64,000 bases of DNA, from contig MKST01000001.1 of the NCBI GenBank assembly GCA_001897355.1, positions 122,613 to 186,612 of the forward strand, read 5' to 3'. This DNA comes from Solirubrobacterales bacterium 67-14 (lineage in GTDB: Bacteria > Actinomycetota > Thermoleophilia > Solirubrobacterales > 70-9). The position numbers were made by a program, and so were the translations under genes. Shown piece after piece: positions 7,436 to 15,751 of this stretch (position 1 is the stretch's first letter; every line of letters starts with the position of its first letter). The notes beneath the pieces were generated by a model. The model was not told the DNA's origin and did not search any database. It saw nothing but the letters and a program-made list of their open reading frames with translations.

Positions 7436-8791
7436 ATGACCGAGATCGACCGCACGCGCCTGGCCGCGCTGACGGCGTCTGAGCTGGACCGTTTCGTCGC
7501 TGCGAATCCGAAGTCGAAGGAGCTCTACGAACGGGCCCGGAAATCGTTGATCGGCGGGGTGCCGATGCCCTGGATGATGCGCTGGGCGGGCGGCTTCCCG
7601 GTCTTCGCGAAGCTGGCGATTGGGGCCAGGATCATCGATGTCGACGACCACACCTACATCGATTTCTGCCTCGGTGACACCGGCGCCATGCCGGGCCATG
7701 ACCCGGAACCCGTGGTGCGGGCGATCACCGACCAGGAGCGCAAGGGCATCACGACGATGCTGCCGACCGCCGACGCACCCTGGGTCGGGGAGGAACTGAC
7801 CCGGCGTTTCGGGCTTGACCGCTGGATGTTCACCCTGACCGCAACCGATGCCAACCGGGCGGCGCTCCGGATCTGCCGTCAGGTGACCGGCCGGCCCAAG
7901 GTGCTGGTCATGAGCTACAGCTACCACGGCTCGGTCGACGAAGCCTTCGCCGTGGCCGGACCGGGTGGTACGACGGTCTCCCGCGAGGGCAACGTCGGGC
8001 CGCCGGTCGACCCGTCGGTCACCACGGTGGCGGTCGAGTTCAACGACCTCGAGGCACTGGAACGGGCCTTGGCGACCGAAGAGATCGCCTGTGTGCTGGC
8101 CGAGCCGGTGATGACCAATATGGGCATCGTCCTGCCGGACGAGGGCTACCACGACGCACTCCGGAGCCTGACCCGGCAGTACGGGACCCTCCTGATCATC
8201 GACGAGACCCACACTTTCTCGGCCGGGCCCGGCGGCTGCACCGCCGCCTGGGGGCTGGAGCCGGACCTGCTCTCGATCGGCAAGGCGATCGGCTCCGGGG
8301 TGCCGGCCGGCGCGCTCGGCATGACCGAGGAGGTGGTCGAGTGGATGTTCAACCAGTCCGGTGCCGACTACGAGGACACGGGCGGGGTCGGTGGCACCCT
8401 GGCCGGCAATGCGCTCTCGCTGGCCGCGGTCCGGGCAACCCTTTCCGAGGTGCTGAGCGACGAGGCCTTCGCCCACACGATCCCGCTGGCGACCCGCTTC
8501 AGCGAGGGCGTGATGGGAGTGGTGGAGGAACACGGCCTGCCCTGGAACGTGACCCAGCTCGGGGCCCGGGCCGAGTACCGCTTCGAGCCGGAACCGGCCC
8601 GCAACGGTACCCAGGCCCACGAGGCCTCCGACCCGGAGCTGGAGCGTTTCCTTCACCTGCATGCCCTGAACCGCGGCGTGCTGATCACCCCCTTCCACAA
8701 CATGGCCCTGATGTCCCCGGCAACCTCCGAAGCCGACGTAGACCGCCACACCGAAGTCTTCCGAGAGGCGGTAGCCGACCTGCTGGCCTGA
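7436..8791 (+). CDS. Class III PLP-dependent aminotransferase (GSA aminomutase-like)
   Basis: A 451-residue fold-type I enzyme related to glutamate-1-semialdehyde 2,1-aminomutase and other class III omega-aminotransferases. Visible motifs are IDFCLGDTGAMPGH near residue 75, the substrate-binding strand CVLAEPVMTNMGIVLP, the PLP-contacting Asp in LLIIDETHTFSAG, and the Schiff-base lysine K283 in SIGKAIGSGVPAG. The phosphate-binding SGTEA motif of true HemL is replaced by TATDANRAAL, and no heme genes are nearby, so a specialised aminotransferase is more likely than HemL. The start is the ATG after AGGAGGAGAG. It is followed 33 nt later by the SDR gene, which has its own promoter-like hexamer. 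Confidence 0.82.
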   Translation: MTEIDRTRLAALTASELDRFVAANPKSKELYERARKSLIGGVPMPWMMRWAGGFPVFAKLAIGARIIDVDDHTYIDFCLGDTGAMPGHDPEPVVRAITDQERKGITTMLPTADAPWVGEELTRRFGLDRWMFTLTATDANRAALRICRQVTGRPKVLVMSYSYHGSVDEAFAVAGPGGTTVSREGNVGPPVDPSVTTVAVEFNDLEALERALATEEIACVLAEPVMTNMGIVLPDEGYHDALRSLTRQYGTLLIIDETHTFSAGPGGCTAAWGLEPDLLSIGKAIGSGVPAGALGMTEEVVEWMFNQSGADYEDTGGVGGTLAGNALSLAAVRATLSEVLSDEAFAHTIPLATRFSEGVMGVVEEHGLPWNVTQLGARAEYRFEPEPARNGTQAHEASDPELERFLHLHALNRGVLITPFHNMALMSPATSEADVDRHTEVFREAVADLLA

Positions 8792-8811
8792 CCGCGCCAC
8801 ACCCGCAGCGG

Positions 8812-8817
8812 TAGGCT
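8812..8817 (+). promoter_or_regulatory. Leaderless-type -10 hexamer (TAGGCT)
   Basis: TAGGCT lies 7 nt before GTG 8825, which supports that codon over the in-frame ATG at 8837. The same hexamer precedes the HtrA-like gene at 16772. Confidence 0.5.
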
Positions 8818-8824
8818 CCCGATC

Positions 8825-9664
8825 GTGGAAGCAGCCATGGAGAACAAGCCGACCGTCGCCCTGATCACCGGCGCCTCGAGCGGCATCGGCGAGGCCGTCG
8901 CCTGGCGCCTGGCCCGCAAGCCCGGCACCCGGCTGATCCTGGTCGCCCGCCGCGAGGAGCGCCTGCGCGAACTGGCGAAGCGGCTGCCCTGCGAGACCAC
9001 TTGGATCGCCGCCGACCTGACCGAGGCCGACGCGCCCGGCCGGCTGCTGGCCCACGTCCAGGAGCATCACCCGCCGCTCAACCTGTTGGTCAACAACGCC
9101 GGTGCGGCCTGGCGCTCGACCTTCGCCGACGGCGGCTACGAAAACGTGCGGCGGACCATGGAGATCAACTTCGACGCGGTGCTCCGCGTGACCGAGACTT
9201 TCCTGCCGATGCTGCGCGCGAGCGCCCCAAGTTCGATCGTCAACATCGCCTCGACTGCTGGCCGCATCTCCCGGCCCGGCGCCGGCGCCTACTCGGCCTC
9301 GAAGTACGCTCTGATCGGCTGGAGCGATTCGCTCTATCTGGAGGAGGCGCCGCACGGCGTCCACGTCGGCCTGATCCTGCCCGGCTTCATCAAGACCGAG
9401 GGCTTCCCGGCCGACGAGCTGACCTCGAAGCTGGCCACCCGCTGGATGGTCTCGGACGTGCGCAAGGCGGCCGAGGCGGTCTACGAAGCGGGCGTGCTCG
9501 ACCGTCCGGAGCGCTACGTCCCGCGCCCGTACGGGTTGATCGCGGTCCTCAAGATCATCGCCCCCGCCCTGGTCCGCAAGGTGATGCGGGGCAGCGCCGG
9601 CCAGATGACCACGACCAAGACCGGCGCCGACGCCGCCGAGCAGTCCGAGAAGTCCCGAACCTGA
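8825..9664 (+). CDS. SDR family NAD(P)-dependent oxidoreductase
   Basis: A 279-residue classical short-chain dehydrogenase. It has the cofactor motif TGASSGIG near residue 16, followed by basic residues (VARREERL) that suggest NADP(H). The NNAG motif begins near residue 90 and the catalytic residues are Ser near 143, Y156 and K160 (YSASK). Substrate unknown; the family reduces or oxidises many alcohols and ketones. The C-terminal 20 residues are an Ala/Thr/Lys-rich tail. GTG 8825 is chosen because TAGGCT lies 7 nt upstream; ATG 8837 is the alternative. It converges on the encapsulin gene, with a hairpin in the 60-bp gap. Confidence 0.88.
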   Translation: MEAAMENKPTVALITGASSGIGEAVAWRLARKPGTRLILVARREERLRELAKRLPCETTWIAADLTEADAPGRLLAHVQEHHPPLNLLVNNAGAAWRSTFADGGYENVRRTMEINFDAVLRVTETFLPMLRASAPSSIVNIASTAGRISRPGAGAYSASKYALIGWSDSLYLEEAPHGVHVGLILPGFIKTEGFPADELTSKLATRWMVSDVRKAAEAVYEAGVLDRPERYVPRPYGLIAVLKIIAPALVRKVMRGSAGQMTTTKTGADAAEQSEKSRT

Positions 9665-9680
9665 CCATGCCGCATCGAGA

Positions 9681-9715
9681 TCGGGAAAGTTGGCAATTAT
9701 TGCCAACTTTTCCGA
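9681..9715. terminator. Bidirectional hairpin terminator between SDR and encapsulin genes
   Basis: AAAGTTGGCAAT and ATTGCCAACTTT are perfect inverted arms (9686-9697 and 9699-9710), extended outward by TCGGG/TCCGA. T-rich ends on both strands suit termination of both convergent units. Confidence 0.75.
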
Positions 9716-9724
9716 TTTCGCCTC

Positions 9725-10543
9725 CTACTTGGGCAGGGCGACCGCGGCTTCGGGCGTGGCGACCCGGAAGGTGAAGCTCTCCTCGATGTAGAGGTTGACC
9801 AGCTCGGCGTCGTGGCTGTCGTAGCCGATCGAGAGGTCCTGGCCCGATTCGAAGAGGAAGTCGCCGCCACGCATGCTGGCCACGACCACGCCGTCGAGCC
9901 CGGGCGCCCAGACCATCGGCCCGTCGCCGCTCTCACGCAGGATCTTGCGGATGTGGGAAAGCAGCGGGTAGCCGCCCTTCTCGGCACTCTCGACCACGCC
10001 GGTGTAGCACTCCGGGCTGAGCGCGACCCCGTACGGTCCCTCGACGCCGGAGGAGAGGATCACCTCGATCGCTTTGGCGATGTGCTCCGGATAGTCCTGG
10101 AAGCCGTTGCCGCCGAGCGGGATCGGGTCGTGGCTGGAAGCGCCGGCGATCCCTTCGATCCCGGCCTCGGCGAGACCGTGGAAGATCGCCGCGTTCTCGG
10201 CCACCGCCATCTGACGGGCGGCGTCGTTGAGTGAATCGAAGTCGGTGTCGACCGCGCCCCGGTCGAGCGCCTCGAGCTCGGACCGGGCGACCGTGAACGG
10301 CGCCCTCAGCTCGATCACCGGCAGTACCTTGCGAGCCCGCATGTTGACGCCCTCGGCTGGTCCGTCGGCGGTGTCGGTAACCCGGCCCAGGTCGGTGGCC
10401 GAGTGGCCCCAGCCATGCGGCCCGTCGAAGTCGACCAGCTTGCGGCCGCCGAGCCGCGGCACCAGGCTGTCCGAGGCCTCCTCATCGATCTGCTTCCAGG
10501 CCTCATCGGTGATCGGGGCGTGACCCCGCAGAAGGTGATTCAA
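9725..10543 (-). CDS. Encapsulin shell protein (family 1, linocin M18-like)
   Basis: A 272-residue HK97-fold protein that self-assembles into a protein nanocompartment. Family signatures are LLRGHAPITDEAWKQIDEEA at the N-terminus, the P-domain and E-loop segment (VLPVIELRAPFTVARSEL), LNDAARQMAVAENAAIFHG, and GPYGVALSPECYTGV near residue 165. The C-terminus has ESFTFRVATPEAAVALPK. The cargo is almost certainly the EncFtn gene directly upstream, whose stop overlaps this start (TTGA, 10543-10540). The start codon is TTG. Its AAAGGAG ribosome site (10551-10557) lies inside the upstream gene, in the codons for the cargo-loading peptide, so translation of the two genes is coupled. Confidence 0.95.
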   Translation of the reverse strand: MNHLLRGHAPITDEAWKQIDEEASDSLVPRLGGRKLVDFDGPHGWGHSATDLGRVTDTADGPAEGVNMRARKVLPVIELRAPFTVARSELEALDRGAVDTDFDSLNDAARQMAVAENAAIFHGLAEAGIEGIAGASSHDPIPLGGNGFQDYPEHIAKAIEVILSSGVEGPYGVALSPECYTGVVESAEKGGYPLLSHIRKILRESGDGPMVWAPGLDGVVVASMRGGDFLFESGQDLSIGYDSHDAELVNLYIEESFTFRVATPEAAVALPK

Positions 10544-10923
10544 AGTCCCGCTCCTTTCAGGCTGCCGATTCCGAGCGAACCGCCGGAACCCTCCTGGTTT
10601 GATCCGTCTTCGTCTTCGCCGGCCTCGGCCGCTTCACCGTGCTCGACGATGTCGCCATCCTTGAAAAGCACCCCTTCGGCCAGTTGCCTCCAGACCGGCA
10701 TCCGCCGGAAGAGGAACTCGAGGTCCATCGCGAAGTGCTTGAACTCCTCGTGCTGGGCGTTGGCCATGATCGACCGCGCCTCGGCATCCGGTTCGACCGA
10801 GAGCCGCTGCTCATACCAGTTGATCGCCTCCGCCTCCTCGGCCAGCGACGCGAACAGGCGGGCCTTGGTCCGCAGCTCCGGGCTCAGCTCCTCGGGTGGC
10901 TCGTGGTACTGGTCGAATTCCAA
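10540..10923 (-). CDS. Encapsulated ferritin-like protein (EncFtn cargo)
   Basis: A 127-residue two-helix ferritin-like protein of the encapsulated type, which forms an annular decamer and oxidises Fe(II) inside the shell. Helix 1 has EEAEAINWYEQR (E29, E30, E32, W36) and helix 2 has HEEFKHFAM (E59, E60, H63). These match the metal-site Glu/Glu/His pattern known for EncFtn of Rhodospirillum rubrum. An acidic Gly/Ser linker (about 97-115) leads to the loading peptide SLGIGSLKG (116-124), the tag that binds the inner shell surface. The start is TTG with AAAGGAG 6 nt upstream (10930-10936). Shell and iron-mineralising cargo form an iron store or oxidative-stress compartment. Confidence 0.93.
   Translation of the reverse strand: MEFDQYHEPPEELSPELRTKARLFASLAEEAEAINWYEQRLSVEPDAEARSIMANAQHEEFKHFAMDLEFLFRRMPVWRQLAEGVLFKDGDIVEHGEAAEAGEDEDGSNQEGSGGSLGIGSLKGAGL
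10551..10557 (-). promoter_or_regulatory. Ribosome binding site of the encapsulin gene, inside the EncFtn coding sequence
   Basis: AAAGGAG, 7 nt before the TTG start at 10543. It is formed by the Lys-Gly-Ala codons that follow GSL in the loading peptide, so one sequence serves as a protein tag and as a translation signal. Confidence 0.7.
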
Positions 10924-11008
10924 ACCGGGCTCCTTTCGGGTGTGGATGATGCCGCTACCAGCATCGTTTCACTCCGGGGTGCCCGGCACAAGGGCGGGTG
11001 AAACCGGC

Positions 11009-11572
11009 CTACTTGTCGGGGCGCTCCGGGTAGATGTCGTCGATCGTGGTCAGGGTTTCGTAGGGGGCGCCGGCCTCGGCCGCGATCTTCTCGCCGCCGC
11101 CGGCCAACCGGTCCACCACCGCCAGCACGCCCGCGATCTCGAAGCCCTCGTCCCGGATCCGCTCGATCGCCGAGATCGTCGAGCCGCCAGTGGTCACCGT
11201 GTCCTCGACCACGAGCACTCGGTCCCCCGGCTCGGCCGCACCTTCGACCCAACGCTGAAGGCCGTGGGCCTTGCGCTCCTTGCGTACGAAGAAGCCGCCC
11301 AGGTCCTTGCCCTCCGGCACCGCGATCGCGGCGCAGGCGAGCGGGATCGCCGCCATCACCGGGCCACCGACCGCGGTCGCGCCCAGCTCGTGGGCATGCA
11401 AGGCGATCAGCGTTCCCGCCGCCTTCAGGCCGTCCGGCCGCATCACCGTGCGGCGGGCATCAACGTAATAGCTCGCCTTGGCCCCGCTCGAGAGAGTCAC
11501 CTCACCCAGCACCAGTGAGTGTTCGCGCAGGAGGCCGATCAACTGCTGGCGGGTCTGTTCACGGTCGGTCAA
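11009..11572 (-). CDS. pyrE: Orotate phosphoribosyltransferase
   Basis: A 187-residue enzyme that converts orotate and PRPP to OMP in pyrimidine synthesis. The 13-residue PRPP signature is present as VLVVEDTVTTGGST near residue 118, preceded by the flexible-loop region FFVRKERKAHG with the catalytic Lys/Arg/His. Length is usual for the short bacterial form. The start is TTG. Its AAAGGA site (11578-11583) overlaps the TGA stop of the upstream CPBP protease gene, so the two are one transcription unit. The encapsulin pair follows 86 bp downstream on the same strand and may be co-transcribed. Confidence 0.93.
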   Translation of the reverse strand: MTDREQTRQQLIGLLREHSLVLGEVTLSSGAKASYYVDARRTVMRPDGLKAAGTLIALHAHELGATAVGGPVMAAIPLACAAIAVPEGKDLGGFFVRKERKAHGLQRWVEGAAEPGDRVLVVEDTVTTGGSTISAIERIRDEGFEIAGVLAVVDRLAGGGEKIAAEAGAPYETLTTIDDIYPERPDK

Positions 11573-11582
11573 AGCGTTCCTT

Positions 11583-12359
11583 TCAGGAGTTGAGCGCGGT
11601 CATGGCGTAGGCGTTGTTGATCATGTGGAAGATGATGGCGGGCCAGATCGAACCGGTCTTCTCGTAGACGACCGCGAAGATCGCCCCGAGCACCATCAAC
11701 TGCGGCACGGCGCTGATGCCGGTCGAGTAGTGGAGCGCGCCGAAGACCAGGCCGGCGCCGATCGCCGCCACCGGCAGGTTGAACCGGGTGCGAAAGCCGC
11801 CGAACAGCATGCCCCGGAAGCAGACCTCTTCCGAGAGTGGGGCGAGGATCACGATCAGGATGATCTGCGACCACAGCGGGCCGAGCTCACCGGCGATGTC
11901 GTCCTGCTTCGGGGACCCGAAAACCACGGCCCAGACGATCGCGAAGGCGATGTAGGCGAGGAAGCCGAGGCCGATCCACTTGGCCGCGCTGCCGACCCGG
12001 AACCGGTGGAAGCCGAGCCGGCCCACCGCCTGGCGCCAGTCGATACCGCCCGGCAGCTCCTTCGCGAAGAGGAGCGGGACGAGCAGGAAACCGGCGACGG
12101 TCGCCACCTGCATCAAGGCCTTGGCCTGCCAGCTGAGTTCGTCGTAATCACCACCGCCGGTGAAGGCGAAGACCGGCAGGGCGAGGACCACCCCGATCAG
12201 CAGGGCGGCGACCGCCCCGCCGACCGCGATCCAGGGGCTCCAGGTGGCGTAGGGGTACCGGTTCGGATCCTCGGGCGGGTCGATCCCTGGCGGTGAAGCG
12301 GGAAACACCACCGGGTCGGTCGGCGGCTGGGGCTCCTGGGCGGGCTGGTTGACGTCCAT
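11583..12359 (-). CDS. CPBP family intramembrane glutamic endopeptidase
   Basis: A 258-residue polytopic membrane protein of the CPBP (CAAX protease and bacteriocin-processing) family. The N-terminal 35 residues are Pro-rich and cytosolic, followed by six to eight hydrophobic segments. The family motifs are EEVCFRG near residue 175, FGALHYSTG near 205 and a final IIFHMINNAYAM, which supply the catalytic Glu pair and the metal- or proton-binding His residues. The substrate is unknown. It is the first gene of an operon with pyrE and is divergent from the penicillin-binding protein gene across 139 bp. Confidence 0.87.
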   Translation of the reverse strand: MDVNQPAQEPQPPTDPVVFPASPPGIDPPEDPNRYPYATWSPWIAVGGAVAALLIGVVLALPVFAFTGGGDYDELSWQAKALMQVATVAGFLLVPLLFAKELPGGIDWRQAVGRLGFHRFRVGSAAKWIGLGFLAYIAFAIVWAVVFGSPKQDDIAGELGPLWSQIILIVILAPLSEEVCFRGMLFGGFRTRFNLPVAAIGAGLVFGALHYSTGISAVPQLMVLGAIFAVVYEKTGSIWPAIIFHMINNAYAMTALNS

Positions 12360-12485
12360 CGCGGCTGCTGATTCTCACACCTCGGCAGCCCGGAGGCCGG
12401 TTCGCGTTGCCGGCCGGTCCGCAACCGATCCTGCAGCCGGGCTTTGCCGGACCCTCCCTTTAGAGGATCCTGAGGCGCTTCCAGC

Positions 12486-12491
12486 TACCCT
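12486..12491 (+). promoter_or_regulatory. Leaderless-type -10 hexamer (TACCCT)
   Basis: TACCCT lies 7 nt before ATG 12499, with no usable ribosome site between. It sits in the 139-bp divergent gap (12360-12498), where nothing else was recognised. Confidence 0.5.
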
Positions 12492-12498
12492 GTAGGGG

Positions 12499-14625
12499 AT
12501 GACTAGGCGCCAGAGAAGGGTGCGCCGACACCGTGGCTCACCCGGCAAAGTCCTTGTCGCGGTAGCCGCAGTTTTCGGCGGATTGCTGCTTACCGCAATT
12601 GCGGCCGGCGGTGGCTGGGTGATTTCGATCGCCGCCGAGGCGCCGAACCCGGACAATCTCAAGGAGATCAACAAGGGCCAGAACTCGGTCATCTACGCTG
12701 CCGACGGAACCAAGCTAGGCCTGATCGACTCGGATGAGATCCGGACCCCGATCCCGCTCTCCAAGATCCCGGAAACGATCCAAGACGCGACCGTGGCGAT
12801 CGAGGATGAGCGCTTCTACCAGCACGACGGCATCGACTTCCAGGGCGGTCTCCGCGCGCTGGTCAAGAACCTCGAATCGGGCGAGATCACCGAAGGCGCA
12901 TCGACGATCACGATGCAGCTGATGCGGAACCTCTACATCGCCAACCCCGAGCGGGACTACAAGCGGAAGATCAAGGAAGCCAAGATGGCACTTGACTACG
13001 AGAAGGATCACACCAAGCAGCAGATCCTCAACAAGTACCTGAACACCGCGCCCTACGGGACGATCGGAGGCCGCAACGCAATCGGCGTCAGCGCTGCCGC
13101 CAAAGTCTATTTTTCGGTGAAGCCGGAGAACCTGAACCTGCCCCAGGCCGCCATGCTGGCCGGCCTGCCCCAGGCTCCCTCGGACTACAACCCGCTGCAG
13201 AACCCGGCCGGGGCGAAGTCACGCCGCAACGAGGTGCTCGACGCGATGGCCGACCAGAACATGATCACCGAGGCGCGGGCGGCCAAGGCGAAGGCCTCCG
13301 GCCTGCAGCTCAACCCGGCTGACGATCTCTTCGACCGCGAGGATCCGTTCTTCTTCGATTACGTCGAGACCGAGCTGATCAAGAAGTACGGCGTCAACAC
13401 GGTCCGCCGGGGCGGCCTCAAGGTCCACACCACGGTCTCGCCCTCCGACCAGCAGGCGGGCCTCGCCGCGCTCGACTCGAACCTCTACTCGGGCGGCCCC
13501 TCCGGTGCGCTGGTCGCGATCGATCCGCGCAACGGCGAGATCAGGGCGATGGTCTCCTCCGGCTCCTACTCGGACAACCAGTACAACCTCGCCGCCCAGG
13601 GCAAGCGCCAGCCCGGCTCGACCTTCAAGGTCTTCACCTTGACCACCGCGATTTCCGAGGGCATCGACCCGTACACGACCTACTACGTCTCGAAGCCGCT
13701 CAACATCGATGACCCGGTCTACGGGCACTGGGAGGTCCACACCTATGGCGACTCCTACTCCGGCACGATCAACATCCACGATGCGACCCTCAAGTCCGAT
13801 AACTCGGTCTTCGCGCAGCTCGCGCTGGACGTCGGTCCGGACAAGATCGCCGACATGGCAAAAAAGATGGGCATCACCACCCACCTCGACGGCTACCCGG
13901 CCGAGACGCTCGGCGGCTTGACCATCGGCGTCTCGCCGCTGGAGATGGCCGGCGCCTACTCGACCCTGGCCAGCGGCGGCATCCGCCACGACCCGACCGC
14001 GATCGAGAAGGTCGTCTTCCCGAACGGCGAGGTCGACCGCCCAAGCAAGGCGAAGGGCGTCCGGGTGCTTCCCGCATCCGTGGCCTACGAGGTCACCAAG
14101 ATCCTGCACGACAACATCACCAGCGGCACCGGTACCGGTGCCTACACGGGCTGCGGCGGCCAGGCGGGCAAGACCGGCACCACCGACAACCAGATCGACG
14201 CCTGGTTCGTCGGCTTCCAGCCGAACCTCACGACGGCCGTCTGGTACGGCTACCCGGACTCGAATGACGTCAGCACCGGGTCGGACGGCGGCGGGGTGCC
14301 GGCTAGCATCTGGAACAGCTTCTACAGCAACGCCGCCGTGCCCTGCGAAGAGACGCCGGTCCCGTCCGAGACCATGGACTGGGGCGATTTCAGCGGCGGC
14401 TACACGGTTTCACCCGGCACCCAGAGCGAGTACGGCCCCAGCAGCGGCACCACCGGCGCGGACGGGACCGACGACAGCACCGACGACACCGATGCGGACA
14501 ACGGCACCGTCGGCCCGGACGACGCCTACGCCCCAGGAGTCGGCCAGCAGCCGGCCGGGACCGGCGGTGGTACGGGTGGCGGCACCGGCGGTAGCACGAC
14601 CGGCGGGATAACCCCGGCCAACTAG
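12499..14625 (+). CDS. Class A penicillin-binding protein (PBP1a-like)
   Basis: A 708-residue bifunctional peptidoglycan glycosyltransferase/transpeptidase. A short basic cytosolic N-terminus is followed by one membrane segment (about 17-42). The GT51 domain (about 65-240) has catalytic E102 in EDERFYQHDG and the GASTITMQLMRNLY motif. The transpeptidase domain has the SxxK serine S374 (STFK), SDN in LKSDNSVFAQ, and KTG at 558-560 (GKTGTTDN). The last 90 residues are a Thr/Asp/Gly-rich disordered tail ending in repeats of GGTGG, as in many actinobacterial PBPs. It acts outside the membrane in cell-wall growth. It converges on the LPG-synthase-like gene with only 16 bp between them. Confidence 0.95.
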   Translation: MTRRQRRVRRHRGSPGKVLVAVAAVFGGLLLTAIAAGGGWVISIAAEAPNPDNLKEINKGQNSVIYAADGTKLGLIDSDEIRTPIPLSKIPETIQDATVAIEDERFYQHDGIDFQGGLRALVKNLESGEITEGASTITMQLMRNLYIANPERDYKRKIKEAKMALDYEKDHTKQQILNKYLNTAPYGTIGGRNAIGVSAAAKVYFSVKPENLNLPQAAMLAGLPQAPSDYNPLQNPAGAKSRRNEVLDAMADQNMITEARAAKAKASGLQLNPADDLFDREDPFFFDYVETELIKKYGVNTVRRGGLKVHTTVSPSDQQAGLAALDSNLYSGGPSGALVAIDPRNGEIRAMVSSGSYSDNQYNLAAQGKRQPGSTFKVFTLTTAISEGIDPYTTYYVSKPLNIDDPVYGHWEVHTYGDSYSGTINIHDATLKSDNSVFAQLALDVGPDKIADMAKKMGITTHLDGYPAETLGGLTIGVSPLEMAGAYSTLASGGIRHDPTAIEKVVFPNGEVDRPSKAKGVRVLPASVAYEVTKILHDNITSGTGTGAYTGCGGQAGKTGTTDNQIDAWFVGFQPNLTTAVWYGYPDSNDVSTGSDGGGVPASIWNSFYSNAAVPCEETPVPSETMDWGDFSGGYTVSPGTQSEYGPSSGTTGADGTDDSTDDTDADNGTVGPDDAYAPGVGQQPAGTGGGTGGGTGGSTTGGITPAN

Positions 14626-14641
14626 GAACGGGCGGCCGGCC

Positions 14642-15727
14642 TCAGGCGCCCGACTCGGGCTGCAGCCGTGTTGCCTCTTCCGCCGCTTCTTCGGCCAGTT
14701 CGATCTCGTCTTCGTCGCCTTCGACCCGGGTCAGCGCCGTGACCCCGCCGACGTAGACCAGCTCTACCACCGTCTGGGTCGCCCGGACCGCGATCGCGAT
14801 CACTGCACCGACCCCGAAGCTGTCCGAGGGCAGGGCCACCTTGACCGCCCAGGCGAAGGCGGCGTCCCGCACGCCGAGCCCGGCCGGGGTGACCGCCGAG
14901 ACGACCGCCGCGAGGAAGCCGATCATCTGCGAGGCGGCGACGATCGCCAGGTCGTCGAGGTTGAGGTGATGCACCGCGCGGGCGGCGAAGAAAACGCCGA
15001 CCCCCATGGTCGCCCAGACCAGGACGTAGGTGACGTAGATCGTGGCGACACCCCGGAACGGCATCAGCTGGGGCAGCGGTTCGCGACCCAGCGCGGTCAG
15101 CAGCCGCTTCGAAACCGGGCCGAAGATCCGCGGGTGAAGCAGCAGCACCATCACCGGCAGGATCAGCAGCGGCAGCCAGCGGGCCGGCTGCCCCTGCAGG
15201 TCCGGGTGGTCGATCAGGAACCAGGTGGCGATGGTCAGCGCACCGGCGATCGAGACCGCCTGTTCGTAGACCAGGGCCGCCGTGGTCACCCGCCGCTGGA
15301 CCCCGGCCTTCTCGGACATCAGGATCCGGGCCAGCAGGAAGAGCACGGTGCCGGGGATGTAGCGGACCAACAACGGCTGCGCCCAGATCTTCTGGGTCTC
15401 CATGACCGGCACCGGGCTGCCGAGAAAGCGCAGGATCAGTCCCCACACGGCCGCCCCGGACACGTAATACACCAGCATCATCAGCACCGCCGGGACCAGC
15501 CAGATGAAGTCGAACTCGACGCCCTTCTCCTTCAGCTCCGACCACTGCGAGACGACCGTGAAGACGAGGAAGCCGAAGATCAGGAAGGCGACCGATCCCT
15601 GCAGGATGATCCGGGTCGACTTCTTCTTCGGGCCGGTCTTGCCGACCGTCGCGGCGAGATGCCCCAGCCGGTGGAGCAGACTGGGCTTCTCTCCCTCGCC
15701 TGAGTCGGTTCTCGATTCCTCACTCAT
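14642..15727 (-). CDS. Lysylphosphatidylglycerol synthase TM-region family protein
   Basis: A 361-residue polytopic membrane protein matching the LPG_synthase_TM/UPF0104 family (flippase-like domain). It has a charged N-terminus, seven to eight hydrophobic helices and the family segments RYIPGTVLFLLAR and SAVTPAGLGVRDAAFAW, the latter being the conserved P-x-G-x-G-x-R-E/D motif. No lysyl-transferase domain is attached, so it is not an MprF enzyme; such proteins are often associated with lipid or glycolipid export. The true start is the ATG at 15727. The reading frame stays open much further upstream, but that part is an antisense shadow of thiL. The start is only 24 bp from the divergent thiL start. 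Confidence 0.85.
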   Translation of the reverse strand: MSEESRTDSGEGEKPSLLHRLGHLAATVGKTGPKKKSTRIILQGSVAFLIFGFLVFTVVSQWSELKEKGVEFDFIWLVPAVLMMLVYYVSGAAVWGLILRFLGSPVPVMETQKIWAQPLLVRYIPGTVLFLLARILMSEKAGVQRRVTTAALVYEQAVSIAGALTIATWFLIDHPDLQGQPARWLPLLILPVMVLLLHPRIFGPVSKRLLTALGREPLPQLMPFRGVATIYVTYVLVWATMGVGVFFAARAVHHLNLDDLAIVAASQMIGFLAAVVSAVTPAGLGVRDAAFAWAVKVALPSDSFGVGAVIAIAVRATQTVVELVYVGGVTALTRVEGDEDEIELAEEAAEEATRLQPESGA

Positions 15728-15734
15728 CTGTAGG

Positions 15735-15744
15735 GCAATAGTGT
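15735..15744. promoter_or_regulatory. Overlapping divergent -10 elements
   Basis: On the plus strand TAGTGT (15739-15744) lies 7 nt before the thiL ATG. On the minus strand TATTGC (15735-15740) lies 7 nt before the ATG at 15727. The two hexamers share two bases, so the polymerases should exclude each other. Confidence 0.4.
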
Positions 15745-15751
15745 CAGAGCA

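Noticed and set aside
7367..9706. 779-residue minus-strand reading frame opposite the aminotransferase and SDR genes
   Set aside because: It spans two recognised plus-strand genes with intact catalytic motifs, so it is a shadow.
14642..15727. MprF lysyl-phosphatidylglycerol synthase
   Set aside because: Only the membrane flippase-like region is present; the aminoacyl-transferase domain is missing.
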